The notes under the pieces were generated by a model. The model was not told the origin of the DNA and did not search any database. It saw nothing but the letters and a program-made list of their open reading frames with translations. A DNA stretch of 64,000 nucleotides, taken from assembly GCA_015486055.1 (NCBI GenBank), contig WFSJ01000059.1:26626-90625 (forward strand). Direction: 5' to 3'. The stretch is from Acidobacteriota bacterium. GTDB taxonomy: Bacteria > Acidobacteriota > Aminicenantia > S016-38. Positions 9,046-18,238 of this stretch are shown here, one piece after another (position 1 is the stretch's first letter; every line of letters starts with the position of its first letter). The translations under genes were made by a program, and so were the position numbers.

Positions 9046-11108
9046 GAAAGTTTTTCCTCCTTTTTCTTTCAATCTTCCTTATTGCTCAAGAAGTTCCGAA
9101 AATCACGGCTGATTATCAGAGAAAAATAGGAGATGTTCTTGAGGCGAGGGGAGATGTAGAGATAAGCTCATCCCAGGGGAAAGTATATGCTGATGTCCTC
9201 AGGGTTAACCTGAAGACAGGTGAGGCAGAGTTAAGGGGGAATGTAACATTGATAACAAAGAACAGCTTCATAGCCGGGAATGAGGCAAAATACAACATAA
9301 AAACAGGGAAGATGATATTCAAAGACGCTTGGGGATGGGCAAAACCAGGGATATTTATTCAGGGAAAGGAGATAAAAGGCGAATCAAAAAAGGAGTTCAC
9401 ATTTGAAGGGGGATGGTTCACCCCTTGCAATCAGACCTGTCCTGTGTGGGATTTAAGGGCAAGGAGGGGAAAATACATAGTTGACGACCATATATCAATG
9501 TGGGGAACTGTCCTGCGGATAAAGGGAATTCCTGTTTTCTATTTTCCCTACATCTATTACCCTGCAAAAAAGAAGAAAAGGAAAACAGGGTTTCTTATGC
9601 CGAAGTTCGGTTACAGCTCAAGCAAAGGATATTACCTTGGGGAAGACTTCTTCTGGGCCCCAAGAGACTGGTTCGATTTGACACTTTCCTATGACTATTT
9701 CTCAAACCTCGGGGGGATGACATCAGGGGAATACAGATATATTGCAAACCCAGGGAATTATGGGAAAGCCCTCATTTCATACTTGAAATACAAGGAGGGA
9801 AATTACGATTACCTCATAAAAGGGGCTGAGGTCCACGATATGGGTAAAAAATGGAAGCTCAACGGGAATTTTAACACTGTAAGCTCCTATGAATTCCTCT
9901 GGAATCTCTCCACGAATTATCAGACAGCTGTGCAGAGGAATTTCTATTCATCCCTCTATCTAACAAAATCCTGGATGGGTGGGAGTTTCATACTAAAGGC
10001 TGACGAGCAGAGAAGTTTCTATGGAGGAGAGCCTGTTATTTTCAGACACCTTCCTGAGATGAACTTGACAATGACAAGAAAAAGAATTCTTGGCTCCCTT
10101 TATTTTTCACACACCCTATTGGGGGATTATATACAGAAGGAAAAAAAGAAGGAAATGCAAACCCTCCAAAGGATTGTCTACACTCCCTCCCTTTACCTTA
10201 CTCTCGCTCCGCTTCCCTGGGTATCTTTTGATAACAGCCTGAATTTTCACATGGCTTATTACTCGGACTCAAAGGAAGGAAATAAAAGGAAAGGAGAGCC
10301 TTTAAAAATCTTCACTTACTCATATACTGGGATACTCACAGGTCCTATTTTCTACAGAATCTTCAACACCCCTTCCCTTTCCTATTCTCCGAAATTCAAG
10401 CATATAATAGAACCGGTCATAACATTCACTTACTCCCCAAGGGTAAGCAGTTATGAAAATGTGATAAGCTATGACCGTTACGATTATTTCCCTCAGGCAA
10501 ATTTTTTCTCCTTTGCTCTCAATAACAGAATAATGGCCAAAAAGAAAGTAGGGGATGAAAGAACACCTGTTGAAATATTTTCATTCTCAGTAGGGGGAAA
10601 TTATTACCCAAATCCCGAAAATGTTCTATCCGCCCTTGGAACAAAAATAACCCACAAGTTTTCCTCCCTGAATTTGAATCTCAGGTTTTCACCAACTGAA
10701 AGGATATCGCTATATTGGCTGGGAACTCTTGACCCTTATGGAAAAGACTTTCTTTATAATTCCATAACCCTTTCCTTTAAACCAAAATCCTTCCCCTTAT
10801 ACGCCAACCTCAACTATTTCACAACCCAATCTCCCAAGGAAGAGCAGTTCAATTTCCTGACGAGCCAGATGAGACTCTCAGGAGGTCTTAAGATTTCCCC
10901 CCTTGGACTTAATATATCCGGTGTATGGGACTACGACATAAAGAGGAAAAATACAAGGCAATATACCCTCTATGCCACTCTTAATCTTCAGTGCATTATG
11001 TTCTTATTCAGGTTTTCCTACCTCCCGTTCAGGAAGGAGAAATATTTCTTCAATGTTTCATTTTCCCTTCCTCAGGTTGGGATTGGCGTAAACAGATTCG
11101 GAGGCTAA
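9042..11108 (+). CDS. lptD: LPS-assembly protein LptD
   Basis: Signal peptide, OstA-like N-domain (VLEARGDVEISSSQGKVYADVLRVN), TPCNQTCPVWDLRA, GIPVFYFPYIYYP, long beta-barrel. Confidence 0.88.
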   Translation: MRKFFLLFLSIFLIAQEVPKITADYQRKIGDVLEARGDVEISSSQGKVYADVLRVNLKTGEAELRGNVTLITKNSFIAGNEAKYNIKTGKMIFKDAWGWAKPGIFIQGKEIKGESKKEFTFEGGWFTPCNQTCPVWDLRARRGKYIVDDHISMWGTVLRIKGIPVFYFPYIYYPAKKKKRKTGFLMPKFGYSSSKGYYLGEDFFWAPRDWFDLTLSYDYFSNLGGMTSGEYRYIANPGNYGKALISYLKYKEGNYDYLIKGAEVHDMGKKWKLNGNFNTVSSYEFLWNLSTNYQTAVQRNFYSSLYLTKSWMGGSFILKADEQRSFYGGEPVIFRHLPEMNLTMTRKRILGSLYFSHTLLGDYIQKEKKKEMQTLQRIVYTPSLYLTLAPLPWVSFDNSLNFHMAYYSDSKEGNKRKGEPLKIFTYSYTGILTGPIFYRIFNTPSLSYSPKFKHIIEPVITFTYSPRVSSYENVISYDRYDYFPQANFFSFALNNRIMAKKKVGDERTPVEIFSFSVGGNYYPNPENVLSALGTKITHKFSSLNLNLRFSPTERISLYWLGTLDPYGKDFLYNSITLSFKPKSFPLYANLNYFTTQSPKEEQFNFLTSQMRLSGGLKISPLGLNISGVWDYDIKRKNTRQYTLYATLNLQCIMFLFRFSYLPFRKEKYFFNVSFSLPQVGIGVNRFGG

Positions 11109-11110
11109 AG

Positions 11111-12175
11111 ATGAAGGGACTTGTTCTCAGCGGAGGTGAAGGCACAAGGCTAAGGCCAATAACCTTCACCCAAGCAAAACAGCTTATCCCTGTTGCGAAT
11201 AAACCGATACTCTTCTATGGGCTTGAAGCCCTCTCAAGGGCAAGGATAAAAGATGTGGGAATAGTTGTTGGGAATACTCACAAGGAAATAGAGGATACCG
11301 TGGGGAAAGGGCAGGATTTTTCTCTTAATATAACTTACATCCACCAGGAAAAGCCCTTGGGTTTAGCCCATGCTATTTTAGTATCTCAGGTTTTCCTTTC
11401 AGGTGAGGACTTTCTGATGTACCTCGGGGACAATATTCTGAAGGAGGAGCTTTCCCCTTTTAAGGAGAGATTTGAAAGGGAAAAAGCAGATGCTCTTCTT
11501 CTGCTTGTTGAGATAGAAAATCCGTCCCAGTTCGGTGTTGCTGAAATAAAGGGTGACAGAATTGTGAAACTCGTTGAAAAACCCAAGGTTCCACCTTCAA
11601 ATCTTGCTCTTGCAGGAGTTTATCTCTTTTCTCCGAAAATTATGGAAGCGGCAAAAAGGATAAAGCCATCATGGAGAGAAGAACTGGAAATAACCGATGC
11701 GATAAATGAACTCCTCAAAGGTGGAGGGAAGGTGATATTCAAGAGAGCTTCTGGATGGTGGAAAGACACTGGGAAGCTTGATGACCTCCTTGAAGCAAAC
11801 AGGCTCGTCCTTGACGGTCTCCAGGCTGATATAAAAGGGAGGCTTGAAAATTCAAAAGTTGAGGGAAGGGTAAAAATCGAAGAGAACGCAGAGATAATAA
11901 ATTCCACGATTCTTGGGCCTGTAATAATAGGCAGGGGCTGCAGGATAAAAAATAGCTATATAGGGCCATACACTTCAATTCAGGAGAGAACCCTGATTGA
12001 TAAGGTTGAATTGGAAAATTCTATTGTGCTTCAGGAGAGCGAGATTATAAGAATTAAGGGAAGAGTAAGCTCATCATTGGTTGGCAGAGGAGTTAAGATA
12101 ATTCACAAGGACAATCATCCAAAGGGACTATCTTTTATGGTAGGTGAAAAAAGCACGATAGAGTTTAGGGATTGA
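11111..12175 (+). CDS. Glucose-1-phosphate thymidylyltransferase, long form
   Basis: MKGLVLSGGEGTRLRPITFTQAKQLIPVANKPILFYGLE; C-terminal left-handed beta-helix repeats. ATG at 11111 chosen over upstream start. Confidence 0.88.
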   Translation: MKGLVLSGGEGTRLRPITFTQAKQLIPVANKPILFYGLEALSRARIKDVGIVVGNTHKEIEDTVGKGQDFSLNITYIHQEKPLGLAHAILVSQVFLSGEDFLMYLGDNILKEELSPFKERFEREKADALLLLVEIENPSQFGVAEIKGDRIVKLVEKPKVPPSNLALAGVYLFSPKIMEAAKRIKPSWREELEITDAINELLKGGGKVIFKRASGWWKDTGKLDDLLEANRLVLDGLQADIKGRLENSKVEGRVKIEENAEIINSTILGPVIIGRGCRIKNSYIGPYTSIQERTLIDKVELENSIVLQESEIIRIKGRVSSSLVGRGVKIIHKDNHPKGLSFMVGEKSTIEFRD

Positions 12176-12206
12176 GAAGGTTCATTTCCAGGTGTAAAAT
12201 TTCTTC

Positions 12207-13244
12207 ATGAGAAAAATTCTATTTTTTGCAATTCTCTTTTCTATGGTTTTTGCGGGGGAAATAAGGCATTTCCACGACAATGTTGGATTCTGCACAAGGG
12301 CACCCCAAATAGAAGCAATAGTGAAAGCAGCGACTGCATTTGAGAAGAATAGCCTGAAAAAAGAGCAAAAGAAGGGATTCTTTGCTGTTATCTCCCCCCA
12401 CGATGACCATATCTATGCAGGAAGGGTATATGTTCATGCAATTCCAAAAATAGCCTCAGCAAAGACAGTGGTGATATTCGCAGTTACCCATCACATTGCA
12501 CGGATGGCAATGAAAAATCCCAGAGACATTCTGATTTTTGATAAGTTCCAGAAATGGGAAGCTCCGTATTCTCCAGTGGAAATTGATACAAACTTAAGGG
12601 CGTATCTTGAGTCCAACTTAGAAAAGGATGATTTTATAGTCTCCAACAAGGCCCAGAAGCTTGAACATTCAGCAGAAGCCATGGTTCCATTCCTTCAGTA
12701 TTACAACAGGAAAGTGAAAATCCTCGCTATGATGGTAACCGGTATGGGATTTTGGAGAATGAAGGATCTCTCAAGCCGCCTTGCCAGAGCTTTGAACTCT
12801 TATATGAAGGAAAATCAACTGAAACTTGGAAAGGACATTGCCTTCATAATTTCCACAGACACAACCCATTATGGCCCTGATTTCAACTATTCTCCCTTTG
12901 GCCTTGATGAGGATGCTCACAGAAAGGCTACCTCCCAGGACATTCAGCTCGGTAGAAAATTTCTTTCAGGAAAAATCACAGAGGACAAACTAAGACTTTT
13001 CACTGACAGGCTGTGGGGAGAAAAAATACCGTGGTGTGGAAAATTCTCAGTCCCATTTGGGATGCTCACAATATTGAATATTTCCAAACTTCAGGGGAAA
13101 AGCCTTGAGGGACTTCCATTAAGATATAGTGACAGCTACACCCTTGGAGTTCTTCCAGTTTTCAGAAAGGGAATTGGAACAACAGCTCCCTTTTCCTTAA
13201 AGCACTGGGTAGGCTATTGGGCAATAGGTTATAGATTGAAATAG
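12207..13244 (+). CDS. MEMO-like protein (AmmeMemoRadiSam system protein B) with signal peptide
   Basis: FAVISPHDDHIYAGRVY motif and TDTTHYG; N-terminus MRKILFFAILFSMVFAGE is signal-peptide-like. Confidence 0.8.
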   Translation: MRKILFFAILFSMVFAGEIRHFHDNVGFCTRAPQIEAIVKAATAFEKNSLKKEQKKGFFAVISPHDDHIYAGRVYVHAIPKIASAKTVVIFAVTHHIARMAMKNPRDILIFDKFQKWEAPYSPVEIDTNLRAYLESNLEKDDFIVSNKAQKLEHSAEAMVPFLQYYNRKVKILAMMVTGMGFWRMKDLSSRLARALNSYMKENQLKLGKDIAFIISTDTTHYGPDFNYSPFGLDEDAHRKATSQDIQLGRKFLSGKITEDKLRLFTDRLWGEKIPWCGKFSVPFGMLTILNISKLQGKSLEGLPLRYSDSYTLGVLPVFRKGIGTTAPFSLKHWVGYWAIGYRLK

Positions 13245-13424
13245 GTCTAAAAGGAGTTCTTTAGAATATGCCAGAATGTTTAAAGAGAACTGGATTGTGG
13301 CGTGATCATATAAAATGATGGAAATAAACAAATCTTAATGCCCAGAGGATGGCAAAACTTAGGATTAAGACACACCGGATAAATATAGCGTTTGGAGGCG
13401 AGAACATTTTGAGGCGCCGTGGAT

Positions 13425-13657
13425 GTTGAAGGTGATTAGGACAAGCTTCTTAAACTCCTCTTGCCTTCAGAGTTGCCCAGTCAACAGTCTTATCCAAAAT
13501 TGACCTCCTTCCTTATCTTGATATTTCATTGGAAAAGACAAAGGAAAATATAAAAAATACCGATCCCGAGATGAAAATATCTATCTTTCCCTAAAAAACT
13601 GGCGAAGAATTGGACAGCTGGGTTGAATTTTTGAAGAAAAGTAGAAAAAAACTCTAA
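13425..13657 (+). pseudogene. hypB: hypB relic (Ni-hydrogenase maturation GTPase C-terminus)
   Basis: VEGD*DK..K, then after a frameshift PLAFRVAQSTVLSKIDLLPYLDISLEKTKENIKNTDPEMKISIFP*KTGEELDSWVEFLKKSRKKL*, matching the HypB region VTEGDDKPLKYPLxFRxAD..NKIDLLPYL..KTGEGLDxWxxxL. Confidence 0.75.
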
Positions 13658-13675
13658 GCTTCCTATAATCTAAAT

Positions 13676-14797
13676 GTGAGGATAAAAGTAAAACCTGAGG
13701 ATTTTATTGTAAAGGAGAAACTGAAGCTTCAGCCCTCCAAGAGGGGAAAATATGTTCTCTACAGGATAGAAAAAATGGGATGGTCAACTCTTGAGCTCCT
13801 TTCTCATTTGAGAATAAACTACGGGCTTGAGATAAAACACGCAGGGCATAAAGATCGCCGTTCTCTCTCCGTCCAGTATGGAACATCTCTCCAAGATGTT
13901 GAAACAATTAAGGGGAATGGATTCCTTGTCCAGAAAATCGGCTATTGGTGGAGCGAAATAGAACCTTCTGATATCGAAAGTAACCAATTTCTTGTAAAAA
14001 TAAGGGATGTGGAAAAGCCCTCGCTTCTTGATTCCCTTAAGAAATCAGCGGAGGGATTTCCGAACTACTACGATGAACAGAGATTTGGGTGGAGGACAAA
14101 AGAAGGGCTCGTTGGTGAACTTCTATTAAAAGGTGAAACTGAAAAGGCTCTCTTTCTTTATATGACTACAATAAGAAAGAGTGATTCTCCTTCTATGAAA
14201 GAAATAAAAAAATATGTTAAAGAGAATTGGAGAAACTGGGAAAGTCTGGAGAGCTTAGTTCCAGTCCAGTTTAAACCCGTTTTTAATAACCTGAAGGAAG
14301 GGAAGGATTTTCTTAAAGCGTGGTCTGCTTTTCCCCGGGGAATTCTTACAATAATTCTTACAGGAGTTCAATCCTGGTATTGGAATCTTTTGCTGAGTAG
14401 AAGGCTTAAAAAGGAAAGTAAGTTTTTTATAAAAATATCAGGGGTAAGGTTTGCTTGTAACCTTAACAAGGAGGGAGAGGAACTACCTCTTCTGGGGAAT
14501 GATGACCATTCCCTTCAAATTTATTCAAGAATCCTGAAGGAAAAAGGAATAGGCTCACTGGGACTCAAGGAACTGGGCTTTAAATTTAAATCTACTATGA
14601 GAAAAACTTTTGTGAGAGTTGAAAACTTTGAAGGAGAAGTAATGGAGGATGAGCTTTATCCCGGGAAAAAGGCCATTTTCTTACGCTTTTCCCTTCCAGT
14701 TGGTTCCTATGCAACGACTTTAATTAAAGTAGGAGAGGCATATAACAAAGCATTAAGAGCAGGGCTACCGGGATTTGAACCCGGGTCTGATGGCTGA
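13676..14797 (+). CDS. truD: tRNA pseudouridine synthase TruD
   Basis: KPEDFIVKE, AGHKDRRSLSVQYGT, FPNYYDEQRFG, SLPVGSYATTLIK. GTG start. Confidence 0.92.
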   Translation: MRIKVKPEDFIVKEKLKLQPSKRGKYVLYRIEKMGWSTLELLSHLRINYGLEIKHAGHKDRRSLSVQYGTSLQDVETIKGNGFLVQKIGYWWSEIEPSDIESNQFLVKIRDVEKPSLLDSLKKSAEGFPNYYDEQRFGWRTKEGLVGELLLKGETEKALFLYMTTIRKSDSPSMKEIKKYVKENWRNWESLESLVPVQFKPVFNNLKEGKDFLKAWSAFPRGILTIILTGVQSWYWNLLLSRRLKKESKFFIKISGVRFACNLNKEGEELPLLGNDDHSLQIYSRILKEKGIGSLGLKELGFKFKSTMRKTFVRVENFEGEVMEDELYPGKKAIFLRFSLPVGSYATTLIKVGEAYNKALRAGLPGFEPGSDG

Positions 14798-14832
14798 GAA
14801 CCATCTGTCCTTGGCCCCTAGACGATAGCCCC
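14760..14832 (-). tRNA. tRNA-Glu (CTC)
   Basis: Minus strand GGGGCTATCGTCTAGGGGCCAAGGACAGATGGTTCTCAGCCATCAGACCCGGGTTCAAATCCCGGTAGCCCTG. Acceptor, anticodon (GATGG-TTCTCAG-CCATC) and T (CCGGG-TTCAAAT-CCCGG) stems form. CCA not encoded. Confidence 0.93.
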
Positions 14833-14837
14833 ACCTA

Positions 14838-14911
14838 TGGCTGGGAAGCAGGGATTCGAACCCCGATTCGCGGATCCAGAGTCCGCTGTCCTGCCGTTGG
14901 ACGACTTCCCA
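14838..14911 (-). tRNA. tRNA-Gln (CTG)
   Basis: Minus strand TGGGAAGTCGTCCAACGGCAGGACAGCGGACTCTGGATCCGCGAATCGGGGTTCGAATCCCTGCTTCCCAGCCA. U1-A72 acceptor, anticodon stem GCGGA-CTCTGGA-TCCGC. CCA encoded. Confidence 0.95.
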
Positions 14912-15040
14912 GCAAGGATTATTCTACCAGTTTTCTTTCCAATGTCAATACTTTTCTTGTGAGGGCCATACCATTAATTCAATAAAATTTACCTTATAAT
15001 TAAATGTGTCCCTGAGTGGTTATCCCTGTAAAATATTCAT

Positions 15041-15808
15041 ATGGGAAAAATATATAAGATACTCGGAAAGTTTAAGGGAGGAGCTATTGCTTTCTCAGGA
15101 GGAAGAGATTCCCTTGCCCTCTCTCTTATTGCAAAAGAAGTTTTCGGGAAAGATCATCTTTGTATAACTATAAAATACCCTTATACTCACCGGTGGACGG
15201 TGGATAATGCTAAGGAAATGGCGAAGAGGTTCTTACTGAATCACAAAGTTGTAGAGCTTCCTATCCCTTATGAACTCAGGGAAAACCAGCCACTCCGTTG
15301 CTACTGGTGCAAGAAGAAAATGTTTCAGACAATAAAGAAATACCTAAAAGAAGATTGGGCAGTATTCGAGGGAAGCACAAAGGGAGAGGAAGACAGAGAA
15401 GGACTCAGGGCCGCCTGGGAAGAAAGAGTAATATCTCCATTTTTATTAGCTGAAATCGGCGAAAGTGGAATTAAAAAAATCCTGAAGGAAAGAGGAGTTG
15501 AAAAAATTCCTTCGGAAACATGCCTCCTTACAAGACTTCCCACATGGTCTAAGGTAAATTTAGAACTTCTGCGAAGGATAGAATCCCTGGAAGATTTTGT
15601 AAGGCAGGCAGGAATCAAAAAAGTAAGAGCACGATATCATAATAAACTTATAAGGATAGAAGTTGAGAATAAGGATATGGGAAAACTCTTCAGGATGAGA
15701 AAGGAGGTCTCAAAATACGCGAAGAATCTTGGTTTCAATTTTGTAACTATCGATCTGGATGGCTATAAGAAAAGCCAAAATAATTCCTTTCTGTGCAGTG
15801 GTGATTAA
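15041..15808 (+). CDS. LarE-like ATP-dependent sacrificial sulfur transferase (PP-loop)
   Basis: AFSGGRDSLALSLIA PP-loop, RCYWCKKKMF, PSETCLLTRLP. Confidence 0.75.
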   Translation: MGKIYKILGKFKGGAIAFSGGRDSLALSLIAKEVFGKDHLCITIKYPYTHRWTVDNAKEMAKRFLLNHKVVELPIPYELRENQPLRCYWCKKKMFQTIKKYLKEDWAVFEGSTKGEEDREGLRAAWEERVISPFLLAEIGESGIKKILKERGVEKIPSETCLLTRLPTWSKVNLELLRRIESLEDFVRQAGIKKVRARYHNKLIRIEVENKDMGKLFRMRKEVSKYAKNLGFNFVTIDLDGYKKSQNNSFLCSGD

Positions 15809-15863
15809 TCTTTCATTAAAATCTTTGGTCCCAATTCTGGGTTTGTCCTTTTTGTAAAATGCA

Positions 15864-17093
15864 TCAAGGAAGTCTCTTTATTATCAAAAAGGTAAGGTCG
15901 TCTTCAACAGAAAAATCCTTCATATAGTTGAGGAGTAGTTTCCCAAGGTTCTCTGGCTTTGTTCCCCTGTTCCGGGATAGGAAGGCTTTTATTCCCTCTA
16001 TGCCGAATTCATCCTCGCACCTCATAGCTTCTGACAGCCCGTCCGTGTAAAGGAAAAGCATGTCACCACTTTCCATTTTTTCCTTCCCGCTTTCATACTC
16101 ATTTTCCCTAATTCCGAGGACCATTCCTCCCTTGTTTAGCTCTATAAATTTTTCTCCCTTCATTAGGACCGGTGGATTGTGTCCTGCATTTGAATACACG
16201 ATCTCTCCGTTTGAAGGGTCAAGAGAAAACAGAAAAAATGTTATAAAAGTCATCCTCTCAGTGTTTTTGATAGTTATTTCGTTAAGTTCCTTCATTATTG
16301 TTGAAATTTTCCCAGGGGAAAAACTTGCTATCGCCCTTAATGAAGACTGAATGGAAGCCATCAAAAGAGATGCTGGTATTCCTTTTCCAGCCACATCTCC
16401 AAGAGCCATAAGGTATTTATCACCGATTTTATAAAGATCATAATAATCTCCACCTACATATCTTGAAGGAATACTCTTTCCGTAGGCCTGGAAACCCTCT
16501 ATTTTCATTTCCTTGGGAAGGAGATTTTGCTGGATTTCCTTGGCTATCTCAAGTTCCCTCTCCAGCCTGTGCTTTTCCACCGTTTCTCTGCGAAATAGCA
16601 TGTTTTCATAGGCCAAAAGAGTTATCTGAAAAAGGGCTTTTATGTAATTTTCATTTTCACCGTTGATTTTCTCTGCATCAGTTCCTGATATGGCAAGGAA
16701 ATTTTCCTGAAGGCTCAACAAGTGTTCAACACCCTTTTCTTTGAACATAAGGGCCGTTTGCTCCGAGGCTATTGTAAGTTCAAGGATTGTGCCAAATCCA
16801 AATTTTCCAAGGATCTCCACTAAGTCCTCTCTCCCCTTCTCTAAAACTTCCCTTAGAATAGGGGGAAGTTTTATCCCCTTAGATATTATGTATACCCTGT
16901 CCTTTGCCTTAACCCTTAAAATGCACCTTGAGATCCCGGTCTGCCCCATGACAGTTGACAGGAAAGTTTTGAAGAGCCTATCCTCGTCAAAAACCCTTAT
17001 TATCTGTCTTGCATACTGAAGGAAATTCTCAAGCTCAAATTCTTTAAGCTGGAGAGCTCTCGTCAGTCTTTTAATCTCTTTATTATTCTCCAC
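15864..17093 (-). CDS. PP2C/SpoIIE-type serine phosphatase (RsbU-like)
   Basis: ELEIAKEIQQNLLPKEMKIEGFQAYGKSIPSRYVGGDYYDLYKIGDKYLMALGDVAGKGIPASLLMA, YSNAGHNPP, LFLYTDGLSEA. Confidence 0.92.
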   Translation of the reverse strand: MENNKEIKRLTRALQLKEFELENFLQYARQIIRVFDEDRLFKTFLSTVMGQTGISRCILRVKAKDRVYIISKGIKLPPILREVLEKGREDLVEILGKFGFGTILELTIASEQTALMFKEKGVEHLLSLQENFLAISGTDAEKINGENENYIKALFQITLLAYENMLFRRETVEKHRLERELEIAKEIQQNLLPKEMKIEGFQAYGKSIPSRYVGGDYYDLYKIGDKYLMALGDVAGKGIPASLLMASIQSSLRAIASFSPGKISTIMKELNEITIKNTERMTFITFFLFSLDPSNGEIVYSNAGHNPPVLMKGEKFIELNKGGMVLGIRENEYESGKEKMESGDMLFLYTDGLSEAMRCEDEFGIEGIKAFLSRNRGTKPENLGKLLLNYMKDFSVEDDLTFLIIKRLP

Positions 17094-17476
17094 CAGTTTA
17101 CCTCCCTTTCTCTCCCATAATTAACTTCATCGGTTGCCCTTTTTATTATCTCAAGCCCTAATCCGTCTTTTCTCCTTTCCCTTATATACTCTTTAAGATC
17201 AAATTCCTCATTCGGAATCTCTATTGAAGTTCCACCAAATTTGAATTCTACCTGAGCCTTGCTCCTTGAGACTTTCCAGCCTATCTCAATCCAACCATTT
17301 TCTTTCCCCTTATATGAGTGCTTTATTATATTAGAAAGAACCTCTTCCACAGCTAATGAGAAAAGCGTAGCATCTTTTTCCGGGAAGTAATACAGAAGCA
17401 GTATCTTTCTTGAAAGTTCAGAGACAGGATAAAGGAGTAAATAAGAGCTGGGAATTCTGAGTAGCACTTCAGCCAT
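17063..17476 (-). CDS. Anti-sigma factor-type serine kinase (RsbW-like HATPase_c)
   Basis: FSLAVEEVLSNIIKHSYKGKENGWIEI and DGLGLEIIKRATDEV motifs; overlaps the phosphatase gene. Confidence 0.88.
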   Translation of the reverse strand: MAEVLLRIPSSYLLLYPVSELSRKILLLYYFPEKDATLFSLAVEEVLSNIIKHSYKGKENGWIEIGWKVSRSKAQVEFKFGGTSIEIPNEEFDLKEYIRERRKDGLGLEIIKRATDEVNYGREREVNWWRIIKRLKD

Positions 17477-17822
17477 TAGAGAAAAAGGCCACAGCTCCTT
17501 TTAGCTCCGGAAAGAACTTGTAGATCTTTGTGAAACCAAGAAGGTCAAATATCTCATGAACCTTTGGGGAGGTGCAACAAATGATTATGTCGCCTCTGTT
17601 CTCCCTAACCTCCTCTATATAACCAATGAGAACTCCTAACCCTGCTGATGAAATATAAAGGAGCTCCGAGCAATCAATTATTATCCTGAATTTTCCCTCC
17701 CCTATTCCTTCTTTTATTGAACTGTCAAAATTCTCAACCGTCAGAGGATCAACCCTTCCCTTGGGTCTTATTATGAGAATATTTTCCCTTTCTTCCTTTT
17801 CTATCTCAAGCTCCATTTTCAA
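17469..17822 (-). CDS. Anti-sigma factor antagonist (STAS domain, RsbV-like)
   Basis: IIIDCSELLYISSAGLGVLIGYI motif with phosphorylatable Ser. Confidence 0.92.
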   Translation of the reverse strand: MKMELEIEKEERENILIIRPKGRVDPLTVENFDSSIKEGIGEGKFRIIIDCSELLYISSAGLGVLIGYIEEVRENRGDIIICCTSPKVHEIFDLLGFTKIYKFFPELKGAVAFFSNG

Positions 17823-18234
17823 CCTCTAACTCTGAAAAGAAGAAATTAACCTCAAATTTGACAGACTCTGAGGAATCTGAGCCGTGCACAACATTTCTCT
17901 GAATGTCAGTTCCATAAATCCTTCTTATTGTTCCTTCCTCTGCCTTTGCCGGGTCAGTCGCCCCCATTATTTGCCTCCATTTGTTTATGATTCCCTCTCC
18001 TGCCAGCACCATCACCACAATGGGACCAGAGGACATATATTCAATAAGGTCATTGAAGAAAATTTTGTCCTTATGAACATAGTAAAATCTCCCTGCTTCT
18101 CCCTTTGTAAGATGAACCATTTTCATAGCTGAGATTTTTAATTTTTCTTTCTCTATCCTTGATATTATTCTTCCTACAATCCCCCTTTCCACTGCATCTG
18201 GCTTTATTATAGCAAGGCTTCTTTCCATTGCCAT
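17806..18234 (-). CDS. ndk: Nucleoside diphosphate kinase
   Basis: ERSLAIIKPDAVERGIVGRII, MGATDPAKAEEGTIRRIYGTDIQRNVVHGSDSSESVKFEVNFFF. Confidence 0.96.
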   Translation of the reverse strand: MAMERSLAIIKPDAVERGIVGRIISRIEKEKLKISAMKMVHLTKGEAGRFYYVHKDKIFFNDLIEYMSSGPIVVMVLAGEGIINKWRQIMGATDPAKAEEGTIRRIYGTDIQRNVVHGSDSSESVKFEVNFFFSELEVENGA

Positions 18235-18238
18235 CTCC

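Noticed and set aside
13245-13424. Possible N-terminal half of the decayed hypB or another relic
   Set aside because: Frames are broken by many stops and I could not recover convincing HypB N-terminal motifs; left unassigned.
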